Of a stretch of DNA of 64,000 bases, positions 27,260 to 38,200 are shown in pieces. This DNA comes from Rhodococcus jostii RHA1. GTDB lineage: Bacteria; Actinomycetota; Actinomycetes; Mycobacteriales; Mycobacteriaceae. A model generated the notes under the pieces. It was not told the origin of the DNA, did not search any database, and saw only the letters and a program-made list of their open reading frames with translations. The DNA lies in contig NC_008268.1 in assembly GCF_000014565.1 (NCBI RefSeq), positions 2,046,001 through 2,110,000 on the forward strand, given 5' to 3'. The translations under genes and the position numbers were made by a program. Numbering within the stretch: position 1 is the first letter of the stretch; every line of letters begins with the position of its first letter.

Positions 27260-27393
27260 GCATCAACTGTGCCGGACCCACCGGGACGCTGCCAGGGATC
27301 GCCGGTCCCCCGATGAACGGTCTCTGGTTGCCGCTCGCGGCGACGGCGACGCTGGTGTCAGTCCGGAACAGACACCGACCATCGGAGCAGAAC

Positions 27394-28407
27394 ATGATCA
27401 GCACCACCGCACTCGGAACCACCGGTCCCACAGTCAGCCGGCTCGGCCTCGGCGCCATGGGCATGTCCGGGATGTACGGCAGGACGGACGACGCGGAGTC
27501 CACCGCCACCATCCACGCGGCGCTCGACGCCGGGATCGACCTCGTCGATACCGGGGACTTCTACGGATCGGGCCACAACGAGTCCCTGATCGGCAAGGCC
27601 CTTGCGGGCCGTCGACGGGAGGACGTGACCCTCAGCGTCAAGTTCGGCGGGCTGCGCGGCCCCGGCGGCACGTGGGCCGGAGTCGACACGCGACCCGAGT
27701 CGATCCGCAACTTCCTCGCCTACTCGCTGCAGCGTCTCGGTGTCGACTACATCGACATCTACCGCCCCGCCCGCCTCGACCCCGACGTGCCGATCGAGGA
27801 CACCGTCGGAACGATCGGCGAACTCGTCGAGGCCGGCTACGTGCGCCACATCGGGCTGTCCGAGGTGGGCCCCGAGACCCTGCGCCGCGCGGCGGCGGTG
27901 CACCCGATCGTGGACCTGCAGATCGAGTACTCGCTCGTCTCGCGGGGTATCGAGGCCGAGATCCTCCCGCTCTGCCGGGAACTCGGGATCGGCGTGACGG
28001 CCTACGGCGTACTTTCCCGGGGCCTGCTCAGCGACTCGCTGCGCACCGATCAGACCCTCGCGGCCGACGACTTCCGCGCACACAGCCCCCGGTTCCAGGG
28101 CGACAACCTCCGGCAGAACCTCACCCTCGTCGACTCGCTCGCCGACGTGGCCGCGCAGCACGGTGTGAGCGTCGCGCAGCTGGCGATCGCGTGGGTTCTC
28201 GCCCAGGGCGACGACATCGTGCCCGTCGTCGGAGCGCGCACCGTCGCCCGGCTCGAGGAGACGCTCGGCGCACTCGACGTCCACCTCGGCGCCGGTGACC
28301 TCGCCGCCATCGCCGCAGCGGTTCCCGACACCGCGGTCGCCGGGGACCGCTACGCACCCGCGCAGATGGCCCAACTCGACAGTGAACGCGCCGGCGTGGG
28401 GCGCTAG
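27394..28407 (+). CDS. Aldo/keto reductase family oxidoreductase
   Basis: This 337-residue TIM-barrel protein shows the AKR signature LGLGAMGMSGMYG, the D52/Y57 pair (VDTGDFYGSG), K83 (LSVKFGG), and the C-terminal NADPH loop (VVGARTVARLEETLGAL). The tetrad histidine is missing: the usual QHRVDP reads PARLDP, placing A126 where histidine is expected. The protein may therefore have altered catalysis while keeping NADPH binding. It is divergent from the XRE regulator gene and 9 bp upstream of the SixA-like phosphatase gene. Confidence 0.9.
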   Translation: MISTTALGTTGPTVSRLGLGAMGMSGMYGRTDDAESTATIHAALDAGIDLVDTGDFYGSGHNESLIGKALAGRRREDVTLSVKFGGLRGPGGTWAGVDTRPESIRNFLAYSLQRLGVDYIDIYRPARLDPDVPIEDTVGTIGELVEAGYVRHIGLSEVGPETLRRAAAVHPIVDLQIEYSLVSRGIEAEILPLCRELGIGVTAYGVLSRGLLSDSLRTDQTLAADDFRAHSPRFQGDNLRQNLTLVDSLADVAAQHGVSVAQLAIAWVLAQGDDIVPVVGARTVARLEETLGALDVHLGAGDLAAIAAAVPDTAVAGDRYAPAQMAQLDSERAGVGR

Positions 28408-28416
28408 CGTCTAGCC

Positions 28417-28929
28417 ATGGCCTCGCACAGCTCGTCGCGGAATCGCACCCTGATCCTGATGCGCCACGGCAAGTCGGCGTACCCGGAGGGGGTCGCGGAT
28501 CACGAGCGGCCGTTGGCGCCCCGCGGGCGGAAGCAGGCGGGAATGGCCGGTGAGTGGCTGCGGTCGACTCAGCCGCCGATCGACGCCGTGCTGTGTTCGA
28601 CCGCTCGCCGCACCCGGGAAACGCTGGAGGCGACCCGGGTCGGCGCTCCCGCCCGGTTCGCCGAGGAGTTGTACGGCGCGTACCCGTCCGAGGTGCTCAT
28701 GGAGATCGTGCGGGTCGAGTCATCGGTGCGCACGCTGCTCGTGGTCGGGCATGTTCCCGGCATGCCGTCGACGGCACTGGATCTGGCAGGCAACCCCGAC
28801 ACCGGGGATGCCGACCTGATGCGGGAGAAGTTCCCGACGTCCGCGCTCGCCGTTCTCACGGTGCCGTGCGAGTGGGACGAACTCACGTCGAGCGCGGCGT
28901 CACTCGCCGCGTTCCACGTTCCGCGGTAG
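28417..28929 (+). CDS. SixA-type histidine phosphatase
   Basis: This 170-residue protein of the phosphoglycerate-mutase superfamily has the catalytic LMRHGKS motif (R16, H17, G18) and a second histidine, H112, in VVGHVPGM. SixA proteins dephosphorylate phosphohistidine or small phosphate esters in the cytoplasm. It starts 9 bp after the aldo/keto reductase, so co-transcription is likely. It converges on the small membrane protein gene with only 5 bp between stops. Confidence 0.92.
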   Translation: MASHSSSRNRTLILMRHGKSAYPEGVADHERPLAPRGRKQAGMAGEWLRSTQPPIDAVLCSTARRTRETLEATRVGAPARFAEELYGAYPSEVLMEIVRVESSVRTLLVVGHVPGMPSTALDLAGNPDTGDADLMREKFPTSALAVLTVPCEWDELTSSAASLAAFHVPR

Positions 28930-28934
28930 CGGCC

Positions 28935-29135
28935 TCAGAACAGCTTCCGGCCGACCACGGCGACAACACCCAGAATCAGGACCAGCACGAGGGCCGACCA
29001 GAATCCGAACAGCCACCAGACCACCCCGAAGACGACCAGTGCCGGTGCCACGGTGATGAGTGCGATCGTGGGGCTTTCCCGCAGCACTTCGAGTGCCGAC
29101 TCCGTCTTGACGCGATCGATCTTCTTCTCGGACAT
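28935..29135 (-). CDS. Small hypothetical membrane protein
   Basis: This 66-residue protein starts MSEKKIDRVKTESALEVLRES and then has a ~40-residue hydrophobic region (TIALITVAPALVVFGVVWWL and SALVLVLILGVVAVVG), consistent with two membrane helices joined by GF. The charged N-terminus would be cytoplasmic. The ATG at 29135 has GGAGAC nearby, and a longer in-frame start exists upstream at 29165. I do not recognise a family. It is divergent from the broken TetR gene. Confidence 0.7.
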   Translation of the reverse strand: MSEKKIDRVKTESALEVLRESPTIALITVAPALVVFGVVWWLFGFWSALVLVLILGVVAVVGRKLF

Positions 29136-29253
29136 CTCGTCTCCGTTCAGCGAACCACGCATATCGGACAGGTGTGGTCGAGGATAGTCTTCACGGGACG
29201 AAAACCCGGTCGAGCGAGGGCAGACCAGCGGCGAGGGAGATGGGGAAAGCGCA

Positions 29254-29814
29254 GTGACCACCCGACAGGAGAAGGCCGCACAGACGCGCCGGGACTTGCT
29301 CGACGCAGCCAGAGTGGTCTTCGAACGCAACGGTTACCTGAACGCCACCATCACCGACATCACGACCGAGGCCGGCAAGGCGGCGGGTTCGTTCTACAAC
29401 CATTTCGACGGCAAGGAAGCGCTGCTCCTCGCGCTCGCGGACGACATCGGCGACGACGCGGATGCACTCATCACCACCTCTCCCGACGATCTGCGGAACC
29501 TCGGTCCGCATCTCGCCGTGTTCTGGCAACTGCAGTCGCGGCATCGCCCCGTGATGGCCGCGCTCCGCGACGCAGCCCTCGTCGATCCCGAGTTCGCGCA
29601 GCGGATGCACGACTTCGGGATTTAGCAGATGAAGCCGTGGGCCGAACTCCTCACCACACTCTCCGCAGACGGCGCACGCCTCCCCGCGAGCCCCGACGTC
29701 AGTGCACAGCTGCTCGCCGCGGTGGCCACCGCCTTCGTCGACCTGTGGGACGGCGACGACGATGCGGGCATCGCCGCACTCACCCGGTTCGTCGAGCGCG
29801 GGCTCCTCGGCTAA
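29254..29814 (+). pseudogene. TetR family regulator interrupted by an in-frame TAG
   Basis: The first 123 codons encode a normal TetR DNA-binding domain (RRDLLDAARVVFERNGYLNATITDITTEAGKAAGSFYNHFDGKEALLLAL) and part of the ligand domain, ending HDFGI. A TAG at 29623–29625 interrupts the frame, after which the same frame continues (QMKPWAELLTTL…) to a TAA at 29812–29814. Ignoring the TAG, the protein would be 186 codons long, a standard TetR size, with coherent ligand-domain helices on both sides. A single substitution in a glutamine, tryptophan or similar codon, or a sequencing error, would explain it. The start is a GTG. Confidence 0.8.
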
Positions 29815-31043
29815 CTGCCCGGGAACGTCACGACGTCGAGGTACAGCGGCATCTCGTCGGTGCGCGATCCGGTCTGCGTTCCCGCCTCGTCGACCACCGG
29901 GGCGCCTGCGGTCGCAGCAGCTTCGAGGCTCTCCCCCGTCACCCGCCCGTCGAGGTCGAAGTTCTCGAACTCGAACGGAATGCCGTTCGACGCCAGATAG
30001 TCCGGCCCGTCCATCAGATGGAAGTGCAGGTGCGGCGCGTCGGTGTTTCCGCTGTTGCCCAGCAACCCGAGCTGGTCGCCCGCCCGCAGGTCCTGGCCGA
30101 CGCTGATGTCGTCCACACTGCCGGGCTGCAGGTGTGCGTAGAACGCGTACCGCCCGTTGCCGATGTCCTGGACGACGTGGTTTCCGCCGTACTGGTCGAG
30201 GGGCAGTCCCTGCGGACTGGCACCCGGAACCTGTTCGGACAGATCGCCCACGACGGCGATCACCTTGCCGTCCGACACCGCGCGCACCGGTGCGCCGTAG
30301 TACTCGTAGCTCGACAGCTGAGTCTTGTCGCCGACGTAGATGCGTCCCTGCTCGTCGAGCTGGACGAAATCGATCGCGAAGCGCTCGGCCGCGAGCATCC
30401 GGCCGTTCATCGGCAGCACGGCCGCGCGGTGGGACGTGACCGTGCAGCAGCCGGTGCCGTCGAGCCACCGCGGACCGTCGAGGGGAGCGCGGATCCGGAC
30501 GGCGTCGCGGGTGTCGACTTCGGTGTCGGCCACGTTCTCGGCGAGCTGCGACGGCACGAGTGACGTCGCCTGCGGAAAGTTGACGTTCACGACGTGGCCG
30601 AGACTGTCGGGCACATCGTCGGGACTGTTCAGTGTCGCGTCGATCCACACCAGCCCCTGCTGTCCGGGGGCGAGGACGGTGCCGGTCTTCGGGCCTCCGC
30701 CGAGTGCCTGGAACCACGGCGTCAGCGCGTCGCCGGTCAGGTCCACCAGCGTGCGGTCGTCGCCCTTCACCTGCAGCGACGTGATCGTCGCCGGCTGCGA
30801 ACCGGTGTTCGTCAGCCGCAGTTCGTAGGCGAGGTGCACGCGACCGTCGCTGCCCGTCACCGGGATCGGTGCGGCCACCACATCCGCGACCACCGGAGTG
30901 AGCACAGCGGGACCGGCGGACGCGGCCGGCGTCGCCGATGACGTCGCCTCGCTCTCCTGGGTGTCCGAGCCCGTGCAGGAGGTCGCGGCTGCCACGACGA
31001 CGGCGAGTAGGAGCGCGATGGCGAACCTCGGCCGGGCCATCAT
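29811..31043 (-). CDS. M23 peptidase-domain lipoprotein
   Basis: This 410-residue protein has a lipoprotein signal peptide ending in ATSC, so Cys23 would be lipidated and the protein exported to the outer face of the membrane. Residues ~40–180 form a beta-rich domain (HLAYELRLTNTGSQPATI). The C-terminal half is a LytM/M23 fold with SHRAAVLPMNGRMLAAERFAIDFV, a long loop and HLHFHLMDGPD, giving the HxH zinc pair. It could cut peptidoglycan cross-links, or act as a degenerate partner for another hydrolase. It ends overlapping the broken TetR gene by 4 bp. Confidence 0.9.
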   Translation of the reverse strand: MMARPRFAIALLLAVVVAAATSCTGSDTQESEATSSATPAASAGPAVLTPVVADVVAAPIPVTGSDGRVHLAYELRLTNTGSQPATITSLQVKGDDRTLVDLTGDALTPWFQALGGGPKTGTVLAPGQQGLVWIDATLNSPDDVPDSLGHVVNVNFPQATSLVPSQLAENVADTEVDTRDAVRIRAPLDGPRWLDGTGCCTVTSHRAAVLPMNGRMLAAERFAIDFVQLDEQGRIYVGDKTQLSSYEYYGAPVRAVSDGKVIAVVGDLSEQVPGASPQGLPLDQYGGNHVVQDIGNGRYAFYAHLQPGSVDDISVGQDLRAGDQLGLLGNSGNTDAPHLHFHLMDGPDYLASNGIPFEFENFDLDGRVTGESLEAAATAGAPVVDEAGTQTGSRTDEMPLYLDVVTFPGS

Positions 31044-31092
31044 CCGACGCTAGCAACGGCGAACACCCGGCGACAAGGCATGGAAACAGATG

Positions 31093-31128
31093 AAGGCCCC
31101 ACCCCCGAAGAGAGTGGGGTGGGGCCTT
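31093..31128 (-). terminator. Intrinsic terminator downstream of rpoC
   Basis: AAGGCCCCACCCC and GGGGTGGGGCCTT form a perfect 13-bp stem around a 10-nt loop, about 60 bp after the rpoC stop. No long T-run follows on the minus strand, as is common in actinobacteria. It also insulates the M23 gene's upstream region. Confidence 0.85.
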
Positions 31129-31189
31129 CGTCGTTGGTGAGTGCTCGGCGAGTCCTGGGACTCGTCAACCGCTCACGGGCGCGGAGCGC

Positions 31190-34100
31190 CTACCGGTAAT
31201 CGTTGCTGAAACCGTAATCGTCCAGCGGCACCGCGGCACCGGTGTTCTGGCCGAAGCCGTCCGGGCTGTAGTACTGGTCGTCGTAGGACGGAACCGCGTA
31301 CGCAGCAGCGCGGGCCTCTTCGGTCGGCTGAACCTGGATGTTGCGGTAACGGTTGATACCGGTACCGGCAGGGATCAGCTTTCCGATGATCACGTTTTCC
31401 TTCAGACCGATCAGCTTGTCCGAGCGGCAGTTGATCGCCGCATCGGTCAAGACGCGAGTGGTCTCCTGGAACGACGCCGCGGACAGCCACGAATCGGTCG
31501 CCAGCGATGCCTTGGTGATACCCATCAGCACCGGACGTCCGGCGGCCGGCTCACCACCCTCGGCGACGACACGGCGGTTGGCCGCTTCGAAGTCCGCACG
31601 CTCCGTCAGCGAACCGGGCAGGAACTCCGTGGCGCCCGAGTCGATGATCGTCACGCGACGCAGCATCTGGCGCACGATGACCTCGATGTGCTTGTCGTGG
31701 ATCGACACACCCTGGCTCCGGTACACCTCCTGGACCTCGTTGACGAGGTGGATCTGCACCTGACGGGGGCCCATGACACGCAGCACCTCGTGCGGATCGG
31801 CAGCACCTTCCATTAGCTGCTGACCGACCTCGACGTGGTCACCGTCGGCCAGAAGGCGTTCGGTGCCGTCGTCGTGCTTGAAGACACGCAGACGCTGACG
31901 CTTCGAGAGCTTGTCGTAGACAACCTCTTCGCCACCGTCGTCCGGGACGATGGTGATCTTGTAGAAGCGGTCGCCGTCCTCGAGCTGCACGCGGCCACTG
32001 ACGTCGGCGATCGGGGCCTTGCCCTTGGGGACGCGGGCCTCGAACAGCTCCTGAACACGCGGCAGACCACCGGTGATGTCGTCTCCGGCGACACCACCCT
32101 GGTGGAACGTACGCATGGTCAGCTGGGTACCGGGCTCACCGATGGACTGTGCGGCGACGATACCGACGGCCTCACCGATGTCGACGAGCTTGCCGGTGGC
32201 CATGGAGCGGCCGTAGCAGGTGGCGCAGACGCCGGTGCCGGTGGTGCAGGTGAGCACCGAGCGGACCTTGACCTGCGTGATGCCTGCCTCGAGCAGCGCG
32301 TCGATAGCCGGGTCGCCCAGGTCGTGTCCACGCTCGACGATGACGTTGCCGTTCTCGTCGACCGCGTCGGCGGCCAGGGTGCGGGCGTACGTGCTCGTCT
32401 CCACGTGTGCATCGCGGATAAGCGTGCCGTCGGCCTGCTTCTCGGCGATCGTGGTGACGATGCCGCGCTCGGTTCCACAGTCGACCTCGCGGACGATGAC
32501 GTCCTGCGAGACGTCCACCAGACGACGGGTCAGGTAACCCGAGTCGGCGGTGCGGAGCGCGGTGTCGGCCAGACCCTTACGGGCACCGTGCGTGTTGATG
32601 AAGTACTCGAGAACGGTCAGGCCTTCCTTGAAGGAAGACTTGATCGGACGCGGGATGAACTCACCCTTCGGGTTGGTCACCAGACCCTTCATGCCGGCGA
32701 GCGAACGAACCTGAGTCATGTTGCCGGCGGCGCCGGACTTCACGATCATCGGGATCGGGTTGTCGTCGGGGAAGTGGGCCTCCATGGCCTTACCGACCTC
32801 GTCGGTGGCCTCGGACCAGATCTTGACCAGGGCGCTGTTGCGCTCGGTCTTATTCAGAGCACCACGCTGGTACTTCTTCTCGATCTGGTCGGCCTGAGCC
32901 TCGAAGGACTCCATGATCTGAGCCTTCTCCGGCGGCACGAGGACGTCGGAGATCGAGACCGTGACACCGGAACGCGTGGCCCAGTAGAAACCGGCGTCCT
33001 TCAGCTTGTCGACGGTCTGCGCGACCACGATCATGGGGTAGCGCTCGGCGAGATCGTTGATGATCGTCGCCTGACGCTTCTTCGGCATCTGCTCGTTGAC
33101 GAACGGGTAGTCCGCGGGCAGCAGCTCGTTGAAGAGCACGCGACCCAGCGTCGTCTCCGCGGTCCAGCCGTCACCGTAGTTCCAGCCTTCGGGGAACAGC
33201 TCCGACTCGATGTCGCGGGGCGGGCGCTGCTGCGTGAGCCGCACCTTGATCTTCGCCTGCACGACGAGCGCGCCACGATCGACGGCCATCTGAGCCTCGG
33301 CAGGCGAGGAGTACACGCCCTGCTCCGCCTCGTCGCTGGTCGACGCTGCGAGCTCGCCGATCGCACCCTCGTCCAACCGGGTCAGGTGGTACAGACCGGT
33401 GACCATGTCCAGACGGGGCATGGCGAGCGGTCGACCCGACGCGGGCGACAGGATGTTGTTCGACGACAGCATCAGGATGCGAGCCTCGGCCTGCGCCTCC
33501 GCGGACAGCGGAAGGTGCACGGCCATCTGGTCACCGTCGAAGTCGGCGTTGAAGGCCTCACACACCAGCGGGTGGAGCTGAATGGCCTTACCCTCGACCA
33601 GCTGCGGCTCGAAGGCCTGGATGCCCAGGCGGTGCAGCGTCGGTGCACGGTTCAGCAGCACGGGGTGCTCGGCGATGACCTCTTCGAGGACGTCCCACAC
33701 CTGTGCGCGCTGACGTTCCACCATGCGCTTGGCGGACTTGATGTTCTGCGCGTGGTTCAGGTCGACCAGACGCTTCATCACGAACGGCTTGAACAGCTCG
33801 AGAGCCATCAGCTTCGGCAGACCGCACTGGTGCAGCTTGAGCTGCGGACCGACGACGATGACGGAACGACCCGAGTAGTCGACGCGCTTGCCGAGCAGGT
33901 TCTGACGGAAACGACCCTGCTTGCCCTTGAGCAGGTCGCTCAGGGACTTCAGCGGACGGTTACCGGGACCCGTGACGGGGCGGCCACGACGGCCGTTGTC
34001 GAACAGCGCGTCCACGGACTCCTGCAGCATCCGCTTCTCGTTGTTGACGATGATCTCGGGGGCACCGAGGTCGATCAGTCGCTTGAGGCGGTTGTTGCGG

Positions 34101-35146
34101 TTGATCACGCGGCGGTACAGGTCGTTCAGGTCGGAGGTGGCGAAACGGCCACCGTCGAGCTGAACCATCGGACGCAGCTCCGGCGGGATCACCGGGACGG
34201 CGTTCAGAACCATGCCCATGGGCGAGTTCTGGTTGGTCTGGAAGGCTGCGACGACCTTGAGACGCTTCAGCGCACGGAGCTTCTTCTGCCCCTTGCCGCT
34301 GCGGATGGTCTCGCGGAGGTTCTCGGCCTCGGCGTCGATGTCGAAGTTCTCCATGAGCTTCTGGATCGACTCGGCACCCATGGCGCCCGTGAAGTACTCG
34401 CCGTAGCGGTCGACGAGCTCGCGGTACAGCAGTTCGTCGACGATGAGCTGCTTGACACTGAGCTTGGTGAACGTGGTCCAGATCTCGTCGAGACGGTCCA
34501 GCTCACGCTGCGCGCGGTCACGGAGCTGACGCATCTCGCGCTCGCCGCCGTCCTTGACCTTGCGGCGGACGTCGGACTTGGCGCCCTCCGCCTCCAACTC
34601 GGCGATGTCGGCTTCGAGCTTCTGCGCGCGGGCCTCGAGGTCGGCGTCACGCTGATCCGCGACGGACTTCTTCTCGACCTGCATCTCGGCTTCGAGAGTG
34701 GACAGCTCGTTGTGACGCAGTTCCTCGTCGACACCGACGATGACGTACGCGGCGAAGTAGATGATCTTTTCGAGATCCTTCGGCGCCAGGTCGAGCAGGT
34801 AGCCGAGACGGCTGGGCACGCCCTTGAAGTACCAGATGTGCGTGACCGGGGCGGCCAGTTCGATGTGGCCCATGCGCTCACGCCGAACCTTGGCGCGGGT
34901 CACCTCGACGCCGCAGCGCTCACAGATGATGCCCTTGAAGCGGACACGCTTGTACTTACCGCAGTAGCACTCCCAGTCCCGGGTGGGGCCGAAGATCTTC
35001 TCGCAGAAGAGGCCGTCCTTCTCGGGCTTGAGGGTGCGGTAGTTGATGGTCTCCGGCTTCTTGACCTCACCGTAGGACCAATTGCGGATGTCCTCTGCAC
35101 TGGCGAGGCCAATGCGGAGTTCATCGAAGAAGTTGACGTCGAGCAC
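31190..35146 (-). CDS. rpoC: DNA-directed RNA polymerase subunit beta'
   Basis: This 1318-residue subunit forms the catalytic clamp of RNA polymerase. The N-terminal zinc ribbon has C60, C62, C75 and C78 (CYCGKY…ICERC). The catalytic magnesium loop NADFDGD carries D535, D537 and D539, the same numbers as in M. tuberculosis. The second zinc site ([15 protein letters not shown]) and the C-terminal [13 protein letters not shown] region are intact. The GTG start lies 118 bp after rpoB, and that gap contains a strong hairpin. Length is normal for the family. Confidence 0.99.
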   Translation of the reverse strand: MLDVNFFDELRIGLASAEDIRNWSYGEVKKPETINYRTLKPEKDGLFCEKIFGPTRDWECYCGKYKRVRFKGIICERCGVEVTRAKVRRERMGHIELAAPVTHIWYFKGVPSRLGYLLDLAPKDLEKIIYFAAYVIVGVDEELRHNELSTLEAEMQVEKKSVADQRDADLEARAQKLEADIAELEAEGAKSDVRRKVKDGGEREMRQLRDRAQRELDRLDEIWTTFTKLSVKQLIVDELLYRELVDRYGEYFTGAMGAESIQKLMENFDIDAEAENLRETIRSGKGQKKLRALKRLKVVAAFQTNQNSPMGMVLNAVPVIPPELRPMVQLDGGRFATSDLNDLYRRVINRNNRLKRLIDLGAPEIIVNNEKRMLQESVDALFDNGRRGRPVTGPGNRPLKSLSDLLKGKQGRFRQNLLGKRVDYSGRSVIVVGPQLKLHQCGLPKLMALELFKPFVMKRLVDLNHAQNIKSAKRMVERQRAQVWDVLEEVIAEHPVLLNRAPTLHRLGIQAFEPQLVEGKAIQLHPLVCEAFNADFDGDQMAVHLPLSAEAQAEARILMLSSNNILSPASGRPLAMPRLDMVTGLYHLTRLDEGAIGELAASTSDEAEQGVYSSPAEAQMAVDRGALVVQAKIKVRLTQQRPPRDIESELFPEGWNYGDGWTAETTLGRVLFNELLPADYPFVNEQMPKKRQATIINDLAERYPMIVVAQTVDKLKDAGFYWATRSGVTVSISDVLVPPEKAQIMESFEAQADQIEKKYQRGALNKTERNSALVKIWSEATDEVGKAMEAHFPDDNPIPMIVKSGAAGNMTQVRSLAGMKGLVTNPKGEFIPRPIKSSFKEGLTVLEYFINTHGARKGLADTALRTADSGYLTRRLVDVSQDVIVREVDCGTERGIVTTIAEKQADGTLIRDAHVETSTYARTLAADAVDENGNVIVERGHDLGDPAIDALLEAGITQVKVRSVLTCTTGTGVCATCYGRSMATGKLVDIGEAVGIVAAQSIGEPGTQLTMRTFHQGGVAGDDITGGLPRVQELFEARVPKGKAPIADVSGRVQLEDGDRFYKITIVPDDGGEEVVYDKLSKRQRLRVFKHDDGTERLLADGDHVEVGQQLMEGAADPHEVLRVMGPRQVQIHLVNEVQEVYRSQGVSIHDKHIEVIVRQMLRRVTIIDSGATEFLPGSLTERADFEAANRRVVAEGGEPAAGRPVLMGITKASLATDSWLSAASFQETTRVLTDAAINCRSDKLIGLKENVIIGKLIPAGTGINRYRNIQVQPTEEARAAAYAVPSYDDQYYSPDGFGQNTGAAVPLDDYGFSNDYR

Positions 35147-35226
35147 GTAACTTCCTTTCCCCAGAGGGATTGTGGATCAACGGTCGCCCGCCGATTCCTG
35201 ACTGCCAATTCAAATGTGAACTACGC

Positions 35227-35256
35227 CCCCGGACCCTGATTTCTCAGGACCCGGGG
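35227..35256 (-). other. GNRA-capped RNA hairpin between rpoB and rpoC
   Basis: In the minus-strand transcript, CCCCGGGUCCUGA, a GAAA loop and UCAGGGUCCGGGG form a 13-bp stem with two G·U wobbles. It starts 8 nt after the rpoB stop. There is no U-run, so it looks like a processing, stability or attenuation element rather than a full terminator. Confidence 0.75.
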
Positions 35257-35264
35257 ACCGAAAC

Positions 35265-38200
35265 CTAGTTCGCGAGGTCGTCGACCGTCGCCGCTTCGTT
35301 CCGGGACAAGTTGATGCCCAGGTTCGCTGCGGCCCGCTCCAGGTCCTCGTCGTCGCCGTCCGCCATCGCGATGGCCGCGCCGTCCGAGGACAGCACCTCC
35401 ACGTTGAGGCAGAGCGACTGAAGCTCCTTCAGGAGCACCTTGAACGACTCGGGGATGCCCGGCTCGGGGATGTTCTCGCCCTTGACGATGGCCTCGTACA
35501 CCTTGACTCGACCCACCACGTCGTCCGACTTGATGGTGAGCAGCTCCTGCAGCGTGTATGCCGCGCCGTAGGCCTGCATCGCCCAGCACTCCATCTCACC
35601 GAAGCGCTGGCCACCGAACTGGGCCTTACCGCCGAGCGGCTGCTGGGTGATCATCGAGTACGGACCGGTCGAACGAGCGTGGATCTTGTCGTCGACCAGG
35701 TGGTGCAGCTTGATGATGTACATGTAGCCGACCGAGACCGGGTACGGGAACGGCTCGCCGGAACGACCGTCGAACAACGTGGCCTTTCCGTCGGACGCGA
35801 CCATGACCTCGCCGTCGCGGTTCGGCAGCGTCGAACCGAGGAGACCGGTGAGCTCGTCTTCCTTGGCGCCGTCGAACACCGGGGTGGCGATGTTGGAGTC
35901 GGCAGGTGCAGACAGCATCTCCTCCGGCAGCTGCTCCGCCCAATCGGGACGGGAGCCGTCGCCGGCGATCTGAACGTTCCAGCCGGTCTTGCCGATCCAC
36001 CCGAGGTGGGTCTCCAAGATCTGACCGATGTTCATACGACGCGGAACACCGTGGGTGTTCAGAATGATGTCGACCGGAGTGCCGTCGGGCAGGAACGGCA
36101 TGTCCTCCTGCGGGAGGATCTTGCCGATGACGCCCTTGTTGCCGTGGCGGCCGGCGAGCTTGTCGCCGTCCTGGATCTTGCGCTTCTGTGCCACGTAGAC
36201 GCGGACCAGCTCGTTGACACCGGGGGGCAGATCGTCGTCGTCGTCGCGCGAGAACACGCGGATGCCGATGACCTTGCCGGTCTCACCGTGGGGAACCTTC
36301 AGCGACGTGTCGCGAACCTCGCGAGCCTTCTCACCGAAGATGGCGCGCAGCAGGCGCTCCTCGGGGGTCAGCTCGGTCTCGCCCTTCGGCGTGACCTTTC
36401 CGACCAGTACGTCGCCGTCACGAACCTCGGCACCGATACGGATGATGCCGCGCTCGTCGAGGTCGGCGAGGACCTCGTCGGAGACATTCGGGATGTCGCG
36501 AGTGATCTCCTCGGCACCGAGCTTGGTGTCGCGGGCATCGATCTCGTGCTCCTCGATGTGGATCGAGGTCAGGACGTCCTCTTCCACGAGGCGCTGCGAC
36601 AGAATGATCGCGTCCTCGTAGTTGTGGCCTTCCCACGGCATGATCGCGACGAGCAGGTTCTTGCCGAGCGCCATCTCACCGTTTTCGGTGCAGGGGCCGT
36701 CGGCGAGGACCTGTCCGAACTCGACACGCTGTCCCTCGTCCACGATCGGACGCTGGTTGGCGCAGGTGCCCTGGTTCGAACGCGCGAACTTGCGCATCCG
36801 GTAGGTCTTGCGGCTTCCGTCGTCGGCCATGACCGTGACGTAGTCGGCGGAGACCTCTTCCACGACACCGGTCTTCTCGGTGACGATGACGTCGCCCGCG
36901 TCGACGGCGGCACGCAGTTCCATGCCGGTACCGACCAGCGGAGCTTCGCTACGGACGAGCGGCACCGCCTGACGCTGCATGTTCGCACCCATCAGGGCAC
37001 GGTTGGCGTCATCGTGCTCGAGGAACGGAATCATCGCGGTCGCGACGGACACCATCTGTCGCGGCGAGACGTCCATGTAGTCGATCTCGGCGGACGAGAC
37101 GAACTCGACCTCGCCACCCTTACGACGGACCAGAATGCGATCGTCCGTGAAGTGACCGTTGGCGTCGAGGGCCGAGTTGGCCTGGGCGACGACGTGGCGG
37201 TCCTCTTCGTCCGCGGTCAGGTAGTCGACCTGGTCGGTGACCTGGCCGTTCTCGACCTTGCGGTACGGCGTCTCGATGAAGCCGAACGGGTTGACCCGTG
37301 CGTACACCGACAGCGAACCGATCAGACCGATGTTCGGACCCTCAGGGGTCTCGATCGGGCACATGCGGCCGTAGTGCGACGGGTGAACGTCTCGCACCTC
37401 CAGGCCGGCGCGCTCACGGGACAGACCACCCGGGCCGAGGGCGGACAGACGACGCTTGTGCGTCAGCCCCGACAGCGGGTTGTTCTGGTCCATGAACTGC
37501 GACAGCTGGGAGGTTCCGAAGAACTCCTTGATCGCAGCCACGACGGGCCGGATGTTGATCAGCGTCTGCGGCGTGATCGCCTCGACGTCCTGGGTGGTCA
37601 TGCGCTCACGAACCACGCGCTCCATGCGGGACAGGCCCACGCGGATCTGGTTCTGGATGAGCTCGCCGACCGTGCGCAGACGACGGTTACCGAAGTGGTC
37701 GATGTCGTCGACCTCGACGGGCACCGCACTGCCGCCGGGGGCGGTCATCTCGGTGTCACCGGCGTGCAGGCGCACCAGGTACTCGATGGTGGCGACGATG
37801 TCTTCCTCGGTGAGGGTCGACGCGACGATCGGCTGTCCCAGGTTCAGGCCCAGCTTCTTGTTGATCTTGTAGCGACCCACGCGAGCCAGGTCGTAGCGCT
37901 TGTCCTTGAAGAACAGGTTCTCCAGGAGCGTCTGCGCACTCTCCTTGGTCGGCGGCTCGCCCGGACGCAGCTTGCGGTAGATGTCGAGCAGCGCCTCGTC
38001 GGTGCCGGCGGTGTTGTCCTTCTCGAGCGTCGCCATGAGGATCTCCGAGAAGCCGAAGCGCTCGGTGATCTGCTCGGTGGTCCAGCCGAGGGCCTTCAGC
38101 AGCACGGTGACGGGCTGGCGGCGCTTGCGGTCGATGCGGACGCCGACCGTGTCGCGCTTGTCCACGTCGAACTCGAGCCATGCACCACGGCCCGGGATGA

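Noticed and set aside
29623..29625. TAG read as a recoded amino acid (pyrrolysine-type readthrough) in the TetR gene
   Set aside because: No recoding machinery is expected in this group and no recoding signal is visible; a nonsense mutation or sequencing error is simpler.
31835..35239. A 1134-codon open frame antisense to rpoC
   Set aside because: Same reason: low-complexity Val/Leu/Asp/Arg composition, no motifs, exactly opposite rpoC.
37435..37520. Rifampicin-resistance RpoB variant
   Set aside because: The key aspartate, histidine and serine of the rifampicin pocket are all the sensitive-type residues.
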